Source: CAVXEH01 sp963805645 (GTDB lineage Bacteria; Chloroflexota; Limnocylindria; QHBO01). Taken from it: a DNA stretch of 64,000 nt. The stretch lies in NCBI GenBank assembly GCA_963805645.1, contig CAWDVA010000008.1, positions 116,440-180,439 on the forward strand, given 5' to 3'. The notes below the pieces were generated by a model. It was not told the origin of the DNA and searched no databases. It saw nothing but the letters and a program-made list of their open reading frames with translations. The translations under genes were made by a program, and so were the position numbers. This document shows positions 50,123 to 58,476 of the stretch, piece by piece; within the stretch, counting starts at the first letter, position 1; every line of letters starts with the position of its first letter.

Positions 50123-50496
50123 TGTGCTCGTGGCTCCTGTGTGGAGGGTGCGGACTCGAAGGTGCGGACCTCGAACGTGATGCAGCCGTCGGGGGCCCGC
50201 CACGGACCGTGCGGCATCCTCGGGGGCCGGCAGGCGTACATCCCGGCGCGGAAGGTCCTGTCCATCCCAAGGTCGTGGATCGCCCCGGAGACGATCCAGA
50301 TCTCCTCCCAGAAGTCGTGCCGCTGCAGGCCGGCCGGAGAGGTGTCGGTGCCGGGCTCGAACTTGAGCAGGCGCGTGTAGCTGCCGGTGACGTCGTCGCG
50401 CGCCAGGGTCATCTCGGACAGCCCCTCCACGCCGGGAACGGGTGTCCAGGAGAACCGCTCCTCGGGATCGAAGAACTCAAGCTCCGGTTTCGGCAT
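50119..50496 (-). CDS. cupin-domain protein
   Basis: This is a 125-residue small beta-barrel protein of the cupin type. The two metal-binding motifs are weak: the first region reads LKFEPGTDTSPAGLQRHDFWEE and the second CRPPRMPHGPWRAPDG, leaving possible ligands His, Glu and His. This resembles anti-sigma ChrR-like or DUF4437-like cupins that bind a metal or small ligand. It is coupled to the LLM gene downstream and follows the DUF2848 gene by 13 bases. It may be an isomerase, dioxygenase or ligand sensor within the pathway. Confidence 0.78.
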   Translation of the reverse strand: MPKPELEFFDPEERFSWTPVPGVEGLSEMTLARDDVTGSYTRLLKFEPGTDTSPAGLQRHDFWEEIWIVSGAIHDLGMDRTFRAGMYACRPPRMPHGPWRAPDGCITFEVRTFESAPSTQEPRAQ

Positions 50497-50509
50497 GGTT
50501 CACACCTCT

Positions 50510-51181
50510 TCAGTCGAGCAGCTCATGGACCTCGACGGCGTAGGCCACCGCGAGGTGCTTTCCACACGTTTCGTCGGCGAGCTCGACCCGGAAGCGCGAT
50601 GCGTACTCGAGCTCACCGGCCAGCGGGATCGTCCCGCTGAAGACCAGTGCGTCGTCGAGCGGGCGACCGGTCCGGGCGGCGACCAGGCGCAGGATCTCCT
50701 CCGGGTCGAGGAGCGAGGTCACCGGTCCCTCCTGGTACGGGCGATCCGGGTCGTCGCCGAACGAGCGGAGGACGAGGTGGTCCCAATGCGGTCGCATCTC
50801 GGCGAGGCGCCACACCCGGTCGCCGACCACCTTCGGGCACAGCTGCTTGGACTTGGCCACGTCATCGCGCTCGGTGGCCCGGTCGGTGTGGTCGCTGCCG
50901 ACCCCCACGAACAGCTCCCCGCCGCGCTGAAACAGGATGAACTCCCCCTCGCCGGAGGTCTGGCCGCCAAGGACCGTGATGCGGTCGCCCGTCGCCACCA
51001 GCTCGGGTGTGACCCGGTAGAAGGCGGGGACGCGCTTCGGAGCCGGCACGCCGTGGGCCGCCAGCTCCTCCACGTGGCGGCGCACCGCGTCCTGGTCGCG
51101 CCCGGTGTACCCGGCCAGCACCACGTCGTGGGGTTCGAGGTCGATCCCGGTGCCGGAGGCGACCTCCGTGAAGCGGATCAC
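50510..51181 (-). CDS. DUF2848 family protein
   Basis: This is a 223-residue protein from a GTG start overlapping the nitrilase-family gene's stop. Blocks such as VVLAGYTGRDQDAVRRHVEELAAHGVP, GEGEFILFQRGGELFVGVGSDHTDR and KSKQLCPKVVGDRVW are characteristic of DUF2848. This family is distantly similar to the C-terminal fold of fumarylacetoacetate hydrolase-like enzymes, and is often next to catabolic or amidase genes. The conserved SDHTDR suggests metal binding. The reaction is unknown; hydrolysis of a ring-opened intermediate is a plausible guess from operon context. Confidence 0.85.
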   Translation of the reverse strand: MIRFTEVASGTGIDLEPHDVVLAGYTGRDQDAVRRHVEELAAHGVPAPKRVPAFYRVTPELVATGDRITVLGGQTSGEGEFILFQRGGELFVGVGSDHTDRATERDDVAKSKQLCPKVVGDRVWRLAEMRPHWDHLVLRSFGDDPDRPYQEGPVTSLLDPEEILRLVAARTGRPLDDALVFSGTIPLAGELEYASRFRVELADETCGKHLAVAYAVEVHELLD

Positions 51182-51963
51182 CGCGACGGTTCCCGGCCGA
51201 GCACCCGGTCGTCCAGCTGGCGGAACTCGGCGCGAACCTGCCCCACCATGCCGGGATCGACGGTGGCGGCCAGGACCGTGGGCTGGAAGCCGGCGGCCGC
51301 GATGGCGGTTCCCCACGGATCGACGATCATGCTCCGGCCGCAGTACCCGGCCCCCGGTCCGCCGGCGCAGTTGGCGGAGATCAGCCAGACCTGGTTCTCC
51401 AGCGCGCGTGCGCGGTTGAGGATCGTCCAGGCCTCCACGCGCGGGTGTGGCCACGCCGACGGGACCAGGAACATCATCGCTCCGCGGTCGAGCATGGCCC
51501 GGTACAGCTCCGGGAAGCGCAGGTCGTAGCAGGTCGAGATGCCGACCCTGCCGAACTCCGTCTCGATGACGGCCGGCTCCGTGCCCCGGGTCAGCACCTC
51601 CGGCTCGCGCGAGCCGTAGCCGAAGAGGTGGATCTTGCGGTAGGTCCCCGCGATCTCGCCCGTCCGGTCGAGGAGCACCGCGGTGTTGTGCAGCTGATCC
51701 CCGTCGCGCTCCACGATCGAACCGCCCAGCACCCAGGCTCCCACCCGGCGCGCGGCGTCCGCCATGCGCGACACGGTCGGCCCGTCCAGGGTCTCCGCCT
51801 CGGCTGCATAGTCGTCAAAGTTGAAGTAGCCGACGTTCCAGATCTCCGGCAGCAGCACGAGGTCCGCGCCGGTCTGCTCCTCGACCAGGGCCGCCGCCCG
51901 CGCGACGCGCTCCTCCTTCGTCTCCCCCGGGGGAATCTCGAGCTGGATGCTTGCCACGCGCAT
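51178..51963 (-). CDS. nitrilase-superfamily carbon-nitrogen hydrolase
   Basis: This is a 261-residue amidase-type hydrolase. The catalytic triad is visible: Glu40 in VLLPEIWN, Lys110 in YRKIHLFGYG, and Cys145 in ISTCYDLRFPELY. The sequence is closest in pattern to the omega-amidase / deaminated glutathione amidase / carbamoylputrescine hydrolase branch rather than true nitrilases. It lies two bases after the molybdenum hydroxylase large subunit and overlaps the DUF2848 gene. Position suggests that it cleaves an amide formed after ring hydroxylation and opening of an N-containing substrate. Confidence 0.93.
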   Translation of the reverse strand: MRVASIQLEIPPGETKEERVARAAALVEEQTGADLVLLPEIWNVGYFNFDDYAAEAETLDGPTVSRMADAARRVGAWVLGGSIVERDGDQLHNTAVLLDRTGEIAGTYRKIHLFGYGSREPEVLTRGTEPAVIETEFGRVGISTCYDLRFPELYRAMLDRGAMMFLVPSAWPHPRVEAWTILNRARALENQVWLISANCAGGPGAGYCGRSMIVDPWGTAIAAAGFQPTVLAATVDPGMVGQVRAEFRQLDDRVLGREPSR

Positions 51964-51965
51964 GA

Positions 51966-54365
51966 TCAGCGCCGTTCCGCTGCGCGCGCCTGGTCGATCC
52001 AGCCGCAGACGCGCTCGGGGGTGATGGGCAGCTCGTTCACGAAGGCATGGCCGATGGGCCGGATGGCATCCTCCACCGCCGAGGCGATCACCGGGCCGGG
52101 TGCGATGGCCCCGGACTCGCCCATTCCCTTCATGCCGCCCGGGGTGAAGGCCGAGGGAGTCTCAAGGTGCGCGACCTCGATGTCGGGGACATCGGTCGCC
52201 GATGGCAGCAGGTAGTCGAGGAAGGTGGTCGTCAGCAGCTGCCCGTCGGCGTCGTAGACGAGCTCCTCCAGGAGCGCCCCGCCAATGCCCTGCACGATCC
52301 CGCCGTGGACCTGGCCGTCCACGATGAGCGGGTTGATCATGGTCCCGCAGTCCTCGACGACGACGTAGCGCAGCAGCTGGACCGCCCCGGTCTCCGGGTC
52401 GAGCTCCACGACCGCGAGCTGCGCAGAGTTGGCGAAGGTGCCGTTGCCGGGATCCGCGTCGTAGGAGGCGGAGGCCTCGAGCATCGGCGGCATACCGGCG
52501 GGCAGCTTCTCCGGGCGGTGGTACGCGAAGCGGGCCAGGTCGTGGACGCTGTAGCCGCGGTCGGGCGCCGCCTTCAGCCGCACGTGCCCTTCGGCGAGCT
52601 CCACGTCGGGGGTGGGCACCTCCAGGAGGTGCGCGCCGAAGCGCACCAGCATCTCCCGGATCTCGCCCGCGGCCTGGATCGCCGCGCCCCCGGCCAGCAC
52701 CGCGCTGCGGCTGGCAAAGGTCCCCATCCCGTAGGGCGTGGTGGAGGTGTCGCCGAACCGCACCTTCACGTCCTCCAGCGGGATGGTGAGCTGGTCGGCG
52801 ACGACCTGGGCGATGGTCGTCTCGTGGCCCTGGCCGTGGTTGTGGGTGGAGACGTGGGCCGTCACCTTCCCGGACGGGTCCATCCGCAGCTGGGTGGCCT
52901 CGTACCCGAAGATGATGGGCACGCCGCGCTTGATGAACTCGTTGGTGGTGTGCGCGGTCTGCTCCGTGTAGCAGCCGATGCCGATGCCGATGTGCCGGCC
53001 CTGGCGGAGCGCCTCCGCCTGGAGCCGCCGCAGCCCGTCGAGGTCGGCGACCTCGGTGAGCTTGTCGAGCGACTCGAGGAAGCTTCCCGAGTCGTAGACC
53101 AGGCCGGTCACGCTGGTGTACGGGAACTCGTCCGGCCGCACCAGGTTCCGTCGCCGAACCTCGAGGGGATCGATGCCCACCGCGTGGGCGATGGCGTCCA
53201 TCACCCGCTCGATGGTGAAGCAGGCGGCCGGCCGCGAGACCCCGCGGTACGGGCCTAGCGGGCACTTGTTGGTGGTGACGCTGTATCCCTCGCATTCGTA
53301 GTTGCGAAGCCGATAGGGCCCGGGGAGGATGCCCAGCGCCATGCCGGTGTCCATCGTCGCGGTCCACGGGTAGACCGAGTACGCGCCGCAGTCGACGTAC
53401 ATCAGGATGCGCATGGCCAGCAGGTGGCCCTCGCGGTCATAGGCGACCCGCGCGGTGTGGTGGTGCTCCCGGGCGTGGATGCTGGCCAGGAGGTGCTCCC
53501 GCCGGTCCTCGATCCACTTCACCGGTCGCCCGGTCTCCATGGCCAGGACCGAGACCACGATCTCCTCGGGGAAGAGGTTGCCCTTCACCCCGAACCCGCC
53601 GCCCACGTCGGGGCTGATGACCCGCACCAGGTTCTCCGCCATCCCCAGCGAGTCCGCCAGTCCGGTGCGCACCAGGTGGGGGATCTGGGTGGAGGTCCAC
53701 AGGGTGAGCGTGCCCTCCGCGCGGTCGTACTGCGCGATGCAGCCGCGGTTCTCCATGGGGATCCCGGTCTGCCGATGGGTCAGCAGATCGATCTGCAGGG
53801 TGCCATGCGCCTCCGCGAAGGCGGCATCCGGATCGCCGCCCTTGAAGTAGCGCTTGACGAAGAAGTTGTCCTCCCATCCGTCGTGCAGGCGCGGCGCGCC
53901 GTCGCGGATCGCGTCCTCCACGGTGGCGACCACTTCCAGCGGCCGATAGTCCACGTCCACGAGCGCGGCGGCGTCCTCCGCGAGGTAGCGGTCGTCCGCC
54001 AGGACGGCGGCGACGCCCTCACCGGTGAACATGACCCGCGGGTGGGCGAGGCCGGGGAAGGCGGTGCCCTGCCAGGAGGGGTAGGTGGAGTCGCAGCGGA
54101 TGGGCGCCGCGCGCTGGGCGAGCTCGGCGCCGGTCATGACCCGATGCACCCCGGGGGCGGCCTCGGCCGCGCGGGTGTCGATGGAGCCGATGTCGGCGTG
54201 CGCCACGGGGCTGCGCACGAACGCGACCTCCAGCATGCCGGGCAGGACGATGTCGTCCACGTAGTGCGCCTGCCCCAGCAGGAATCGCGGATCCTCGCTG
54301 CGCTTGATGCGCGCGCCCATCAGGGTGGCGCGCTTCACCGCGGGGCGCGGCGCGACGTCAACCAT
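51966..54365 (-). CDS. xanthine dehydrogenase-family molybdopterin-binding subunit (CoxL-like)
   Basis: This is the large, Mo-cofactor-binding subunit of a three-subunit hydroxylase, 799 residues. Family blocks are GARIKRSEDPRFLLGQAHYVDD at the start, PDVGGGFGVKGNLFPEE, GQGHETTIAQVVADQL, and GMGESGAIAPGPVI near the end with the catalytic Glu. The active-site loop reads PYRGVSRP (Tyr373 region). Form I CO dehydrogenase has AYXCSFR and form II AYRGAGR there, so CO oxidation is unlikely. The enzyme probably hydroxylates an N-heterocycle or aldehyde. It overlaps the small subunit gene by eight bases. Confidence 0.92.
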   Translation of the reverse strand: MVDVAPRPAVKRATLMGARIKRSEDPRFLLGQAHYVDDIVLPGMLEVAFVRSPVAHADIGSIDTRAAEAAPGVHRVMTGAELAQRAAPIRCDSTYPSWQGTAFPGLAHPRVMFTGEGVAAVLADDRYLAEDAAALVDVDYRPLEVVATVEDAIRDGAPRLHDGWEDNFFVKRYFKGGDPDAAFAEAHGTLQIDLLTHRQTGIPMENRGCIAQYDRAEGTLTLWTSTQIPHLVRTGLADSLGMAENLVRVISPDVGGGFGVKGNLFPEEIVVSVLAMETGRPVKWIEDRREHLLASIHAREHHHTARVAYDREGHLLAMRILMYVDCGAYSVYPWTATMDTGMALGILPGPYRLRNYECEGYSVTTNKCPLGPYRGVSRPAACFTIERVMDAIAHAVGIDPLEVRRRNLVRPDEFPYTSVTGLVYDSGSFLESLDKLTEVADLDGLRRLQAEALRQGRHIGIGIGCYTEQTAHTTNEFIKRGVPIIFGYEATQLRMDPSGKVTAHVSTHNHGQGHETTIAQVVADQLTIPLEDVKVRFGDTSTTPYGMGTFASRSAVLAGGAAIQAAGEIREMLVRFGAHLLEVPTPDVELAEGHVRLKAAPDRGYSVHDLARFAYHRPEKLPAGMPPMLEASASYDADPGNGTFANSAQLAVVELDPETGAVQLLRYVVVEDCGTMINPLIVDGQVHGGIVQGIGGALLEELVYDADGQLLTTTFLDYLLPSATDVPDIEVAHLETPSAFTPGGMKGMGESGAIAPGPVIASAVEDAIRPIGHAFVNELPITPERVCGWIDQARAAERR

Positions 54366-54858
54366 CGGTGCGCATCTCCCGGGCGGCGGAGCGGATCGCC
54401 TCCACGATGAACGTGTACCCGGTGCAGCGGCAGATGTTGCCCGCGATCGCCTCGCGGATCTCCTCGTCGGTCGGATCCGGGTTGGTGGCCAGGAGCTCCT
54501 TCGCGGTCAGGATCATGGCCGGCGTGCAGAAGCCGCACTGCAGGCCGTGGTGCTCCCAGAAGGCACGCTGCAGCGGGTGCATCCCGGCGGGCGTGGCGGC
54601 GAGGCCCTCGATGGTCTCGACATCGGCACCATTGGCCTGCGCGGCGAACAGCAGGCAGCTGCGCACGGTGCGACCGTCCACGAGCACGGTGCAGGCGCCG
54701 CATACGCCGTGCTCGCAGCCGACGTGGGTCCCGGTCAGGCCCAGGTCGTGGCGCAGGAAATCCGAGAGGAGCGTTCGGGGGTCGACCCGGGCGGTGCGCG
54801 CTGTGCCGTTGACGGTGAGCGTGACCTCCATCCCTTCCCGACCTCGCGCGGCAGTCAT
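54358..54858 (-). CDS. (2Fe-2S)-binding subunit of molybdenum hydroxylase (CoxS-like)
   Basis: This is a 166-residue subunit carrying two [2Fe-2S] clusters. The plant-type cluster uses Cys48, Cys53, Cys56 and Cys68 (CEHGVCGACTV and RSC). The second uses Cys108, Cys111, Cys143 and Cys145 (CGFCTPAM and ICRCTGY). It passes electrons from the Mo site to FAD. The ATG overlaps the stop of the FAD-subunit gene. A second start at residue 10 is possible. Subunit order here is M-S-L, as in cox operons. Confidence 0.95.
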   Translation of the reverse strand: MTAARGREGMEVTLTVNGTARTARVDPRTLLSDFLRHDLGLTGTHVGCEHGVCGACTVLVDGRTVRSCLLFAAQANGADVETIEGLAATPAGMHPLQRAFWEHHGLQCGFCTPAMILTAKELLATNPDPTDEEIREAIAGNICRCTGYTFIVEAIRSAAREMRTDG

Positions 54859-55730
54859 GCCCGCGCCTCGGCCATCGCGATCGCATCGGCCAGCGCGCGT
54901 CGCGTGAGAACCCGCACGATCCGCTGCCGGAACCCGCTGCTGGCGTGGATGTCGGTGGGTGCCTCGCCGGCGGTGGCGGCCGCCGCGTCCGCCACCTCGT
55001 CGAGCACATCGCGCCCGCTGCGCCCGGCCAGCAGCGCCTCGGCCCCCGTCGCGCGGACCGGCCGGTCCGCCACGCCCGCGATGGCGATGCGAGCCGCAGC
55101 CACGCCGCCATCGGCCATCCGTACCGTGGCGGCCACGGCGACGATGGCGAAGTCCCCCGTCTTGCGAACCGACTCGTGGAAGCCCCATCCCTCGCCGGGC
55201 TGCATCGCCGGATAGCGGATCTGGCGGAGCACCTCGTCGGGCTCAAGTGCGGTCGTGAAGTAGGTCTGGAAGAAGTCGGAGGCGACGATCACCCGATCAC
55301 CGTTCCGCCCGGCGGCCACGAGCTCCGCGTCGAGGGCCAGCGCCACGCAGGGCATCTCCGAGACCGGGTCGGCGTGGGACAGGCTCCCGCCCAGCGTCCC
55401 GCGGTGGCGAATGGCGGGGAAGCCGATCCGTGCCGCTGCGTCGGCGAGGAGCGGGCAGTGCTCGCGCACCAGGGGCGAGGTGGCGACCTCGTGGTGGCGG
55501 GTCATGGCGCCAATCGCGATCCGGCCGTCCTCCTCGGCCCGCACGTAGGCCAGGTCGCTCACGCGGTTGAGGTCGATGACCACCGACGGCTGTGCCAGCC
55601 GGAGGTTCATGAGGGGGACCAGGCTCTGCCCGCCGGCGAGCAGCTTGGCATCGTCCCCGTGCGCCTGCAGGAGCGCGACCGCCTCGGGAAGAGAGGTCGG
55701 CGCGAAGTACTCGAATCTCGCGGGTTTCAT
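54855..55730 (-). CDS. FAD-binding subunit of molybdenum hydroxylase (CoxM-like)
   Basis: This is a 291-residue flavoprotein subunit. The FAD-binding signature AGGQSLVPLMNLRLA near residue 35 and the second loop IRHRGTLGGSLSHADP are clear. The C-terminal CO_deh_flav_C domain follows, with GVADRPVRATGAEALL. It is the first gene of the seven-gene minus-strand operon. Its start MKPARFEYF is preferred over much longer upstream frames that would cross the divergent promoter region. Electrons leave the enzyme here to an unidentified acceptor. Confidence 0.95.
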   Translation of the reverse strand: MKPARFEYFAPTSLPEAVALLQAHGDDAKLLAGGQSLVPLMNLRLAQPSVVIDLNRVSDLAYVRAEEDGRIAIGAMTRHHEVATSPLVREHCPLLADAAARIGFPAIRHRGTLGGSLSHADPVSEMPCVALALDAELVAAGRNGDRVIVASDFFQTYFTTALEPDEVLRQIRYPAMQPGEGWGFHESVRKTGDFAIVAVAATVRMADGGVAAARIAIAGVADRPVRATGAEALLAGRSGRDVLDEVADAAAATAGEAPTDIHASSGFRQRIVRVLTRRALADAIAMAEARA

Positions 55731-55907
55731 GCTCTCCGCCGCTCGATGGGCCCGGCCCGCGTGCCCCCGGATCACCGTGGCGCTGCGCAGGTCGGGACGT
55801 CGCTCCAGGGCCCTGAAGGGTGGCAGTTCCGGCCGCCGCATGATGCCACAGTCGCGGGCGGCGGGGAGACGCTTCGACGCGACCGGTTCGTCTATGCTCG
55901 GACGTGC

Positions 55908-56369
55908 ATGGAGATCCGCAACGTGGCACACATCGCCGCGCCCGCCGCCCATGTCTGGGACAGCGTCACGGACGTCGAGGCGATCGTGCCCTGCATCCCG
56001 GGCGCCACGCTCACCGAGCGCCTTGCGGAGGATCGCTACGCCGGCGAGTTCCGCGTCAAGGTGGGCCCCCTGGGCCTCACCCTCGCCGGCGAGGTGACGA
56101 TCGCCGAAACGGATCAGGCTGCGCGTCGCATGCGGATCCACGTCGCCGCCCGGGATCGCCGGGGCATGGGACAGGTCGAGGCCGAGGTGGCGCTGACGGT
56201 GACCGGCGACGACGCGGCCGCCGACCTCGAGATCGTGGCCGACACGGCGCTGCGCGGTCCCGTCGCACAGTTCGGCCGGCCCGCCATCATCAGCGCCATC
56301 GGCTCCCGGATCCTGGGCGAGTTCGCCCGCTGCCTGGAGACCCGCCTGGCCAGCCCTGCCGGCGGTTGA
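55908..56369 (+). CDS. CoxG-like SRPBCC family protein
   Basis: This is a 153-residue START/SRPBCC-fold protein with the CoxG pattern: AAPAAHVWDSVTDVEAIVPCIPGATL, then EFRVKVGPLGLTLAGEVTI and GRPAIISAIGSRILGEFARCLE. CoxG proteins are linked to maturation or membrane recruitment of CO dehydrogenase and related hydroxylases, and some bind quinones. It is transcribed divergently from the hydroxylase operon across about 177 bases that must hold both promoters. It lacks the C-terminal membrane anchor found in some CoxG proteins. Confidence 0.9.
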   Translation: MEIRNVAHIAAPAAHVWDSVTDVEAIVPCIPGATLTERLAEDRYAGEFRVKVGPLGLTLAGEVTIAETDQAARRMRIHVAARDRRGMGQVEAEVALTVTGDDAAADLEIVADTALRGPVAQFGRPAIISAIGSRILGEFARCLETRLASPAGG

Positions 56370-56413
56370 CGCGGCCCCGTACCTGACGGTTCCCGGCTCG
56401 CTGACCCGCTAGC

Positions 56414-57355
56414 ATGGTGCCGGTGACCGCGACCGCCCCGGAGAATCCCGTCGTCGTCGAGGAGGCGCGCAAGGCCTTCGGCCGCGTGCAGGCCGTCGAC
56501 GGCGTGAGCTTCCACGTCGGCCCCGGCGAGATCTTCGGCCTGCTGGGGCCCAACGGCGCCGGCAAGACGACCACGGTCGAGATGCTCGAGGGCCTGACCC
56601 GGCCCGATGGCGGCGAGCTCCGCGTGCTGGGCCTTGACGTGCGCCAGCATCCGGCGGAGATCAAGCGGCGCATCGGCGTGCAGCTGCAGACGGCGGCGCT
56701 GTATCCGCATCTCACCGTGGAGGAGCTGATCGGGCTCTTCAGCAGCTTCTACCCGCGTCACCGCCCTACCGAGCAGGTGATCGACGAGCTGGACCTGGGG
56801 GAGAAGCGCGGCTCCCTGACCCGCACCCTCTCCGGTGGCCAGCAGCAGCGCCTCTCGGTGGCGCTCGCGCTCGTGAACGACCCGGAGCTGGTCTTCCTCG
56901 ACGAGCCGACCACCGGGCTCGATCCTGCGGCCCGACGCGCCCTCTGGGACCTCATCGGCGAGATGAAGCGGCAGGGCCGCTCCGTGCTGATGACCACCCA
57001 CTACATGGACGAGGCCGAGGCGCTCTGCGACCGGATCGCGATCATGGACCACGGCCGGATCCTGGACTCGGGAACGGTGAACGAGCTCATCGGCCGCCGG
57101 TTCCACGAGCGGGCGGTGCAGTTCGAGGAGCTGCCCGGCCTCGAGGACGGCCGGCTGGGGGCGCTCAGCGGAGTCAGCTCCGTCAAGCACGAGGACGGGA
57201 TCACCCTGCTCTACACGGCCGACGTGCCGGCCACCATCGGCGCATTGCTGGACATGACCGAGGCATTGGGCGTGGAGCCCCACGGGCTGCTGGTGCGGCG
57301 GGCCACCCTGGAGGACGTCTTCCTCGAGCTGACCGGTCGGGCCCTGCGGGACTAG
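56414..57355 (+). CDS. ABC transporter ATP-binding protein (DrrA-like)
   Basis: This is a 313-residue ATPase subunit. Walker A GPNGAGKTTT near residue 50, signature LSGGQQQRL, Walker B LVFLDEPTTGLDP and H-loop TTHYMDEAEALCD are intact. The C-terminal extension ends in LEDVFLELTGR, the usual DrrA-type ending. It is followed by its permease gene nine bases later. Exporters of this type move drugs, glycolipids or antibiotics; the substrate is unknown. The start region has several possible codons (ATG, then GTG), which changes only a few N-terminal residues. Confidence 0.94.
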   Translation: MVPVTATAPENPVVVEEARKAFGRVQAVDGVSFHVGPGEIFGLLGPNGAGKTTTVEMLEGLTRPDGGELRVLGLDVRQHPAEIKRRIGVQLQTAALYPHLTVEELIGLFSSFYPRHRPTEQVIDELDLGEKRGSLTRTLSGGQQQRLSVALALVNDPELVFLDEPTTGLDPAARRALWDLIGEMKRQGRSVLMTTHYMDEAEALCDRIAIMDHGRILDSGTVNELIGRRFHERAVQFEELPGLEDGRLGALSGVSSVKHEDGITLLYTADVPATIGALLDMTEALGVEPHGLLVRRATLEDVFLELTGRALRD

Positions 57356-57364
57356 GAGGAGCCG

Positions 57365-58468
57365 ATGTCGGCGCTGCGCGCACTCACCATCGCGAACATC
57401 CGCAGCTTCCTGCGCGACCGTGCCGCCCTGTTCTGGACGCTCGCCTTCCCCATTGTCTTCATCCTCCTCTTCGGGACCATCTTCTCCGGTGGGGGAGACA
57501 CGACGCTCAAGGTTGCCTGGGTCGACCAGGACGGTAGCGCGGCATCGGCGCAGCTTCGCGCCACGTTCGCGCAGGTGAGCCTGCTCAAGCTGACGGACGA
57601 GTCGCTCGACGACGCCCTGGCCGCCATGAAGCGGGGGGACCAGGCCGCGGTGCTGGTTGTCCCATCTGGCTATGCCGCCGCGGTGGCTGCGTCGAGCGGC
57701 GGCGGAGCCGGGGGCCACCCCCTGGATCTCACCCTGTACACCGATCCCAGCCAGTCGAACACCACCCAGACCCTGACCGGCGTGGTGCAGAGCCTGGTGA
57801 GCGCCCAGAACCAGGCGCTCTCCGGGCAGCCGCCCGTGCTCGGCGTCACCGAGCAGACGATCCAGACCGAGCAGCTCAGCAGCGTGAGCTACTTCGTGCC
57901 CAGCATCCTGGCCATGGCCCTCATGCAGCTGGGCATCTTCGCGGCCATTCCCCTCGTCCAGCAGCGGGAGAAGCTGATCCTCAAGCGGCTCAACGCCACG
58001 CCGCTCCCGCGCTGGACCCTGGTCGGCTCCAACGTCCTCATGCGCCTGTGCATCGCCGCGGTGCAGACGGTGTTGATCATGGGCATCGGCATCTGGGTCT
58101 TCGGGGTGAAGATCGCCGGCGACCTGGCCGCCACGGTGGGGTTCGTGGCCCTGGGGGCGGTGACCTTCATCGCCCTCGGCTACGTCATTGCCTCGTTCGC
58201 GCGAACCGAGGAGGCGGCGAACGGGATGACGAGCATCGTCCAGTTCCCGCTCATGTTCCTGTCGGGAATCTTCTTCCCGCTGGCCTTCATGCCGGACTGG
58301 CTGCGAGGCGTGGCCACCGCCATGCCGCTCACCTACCTGGGCGACGCGTTGCGCCAGACGATGGTGGGCGGCACGCCCTTCGTGCCGCTGGGCGTGGACG
58401 TGCTGGTGCTCGCCGGGTGGCTCGCGGTCTGCCTGGCGATCTCGGCGCGCTTCTTCCGCTGGCAGTAG
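57365..58468 (+). CDS. ABC transporter permease (ABC2_membrane_3 type)
   Basis: This is a 367-residue membrane subunit with the layout of the YhhJ/ABC2_membrane_3 group: a first helix (FWTLAFPIVFILLFGTIFSGG), an exported domain of about 150 residues, then five helices (from SYFVPSILAMALMQLGIF). The coupling segment EKLILKRLNATPLPRW is typical. It is behind an AGGAGGAG site nine bases after the ATPase stop. The exported domain distinguishes it from the smaller permease at 2.6 kb, so the two exporters are not recent duplicates. Confidence 0.94.
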   Translation: MSALRALTIANIRSFLRDRAALFWTLAFPIVFILLFGTIFSGGGDTTLKVAWVDQDGSAASAQLRATFAQVSLLKLTDESLDDALAAMKRGDQAAVLVVPSGYAAAVAASSGGGAGGHPLDLTLYTDPSQSNTTQTLTGVVQSLVSAQNQALSGQPPVLGVTEQTIQTEQLSSVSYFVPSILAMALMQLGIFAAIPLVQQREKLILKRLNATPLPRWTLVGSNVLMRLCIAAVQTVLIMGIGIWVFGVKIAGDLAATVGFVALGAVTFIALGYVIASFARTEEAANGMTSIVQFPLMFLSGIFFPLAFMPDWLRGVATAMPLTYLGDALRQTMVGGTPFVPLGVDVLVLAGWLAVCLAISARFFRWQ

Positions 58469-58476
58469 ATCGACCG

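Noticed and set aside
51966..55730. Aerobic CO dehydrogenase (form I)
   Set aside because: Subunit order and CoxG fit, but the Mo-subunit loop is PYRGVSRP rather than AYXCSFR, so CO oxidation is not supported.
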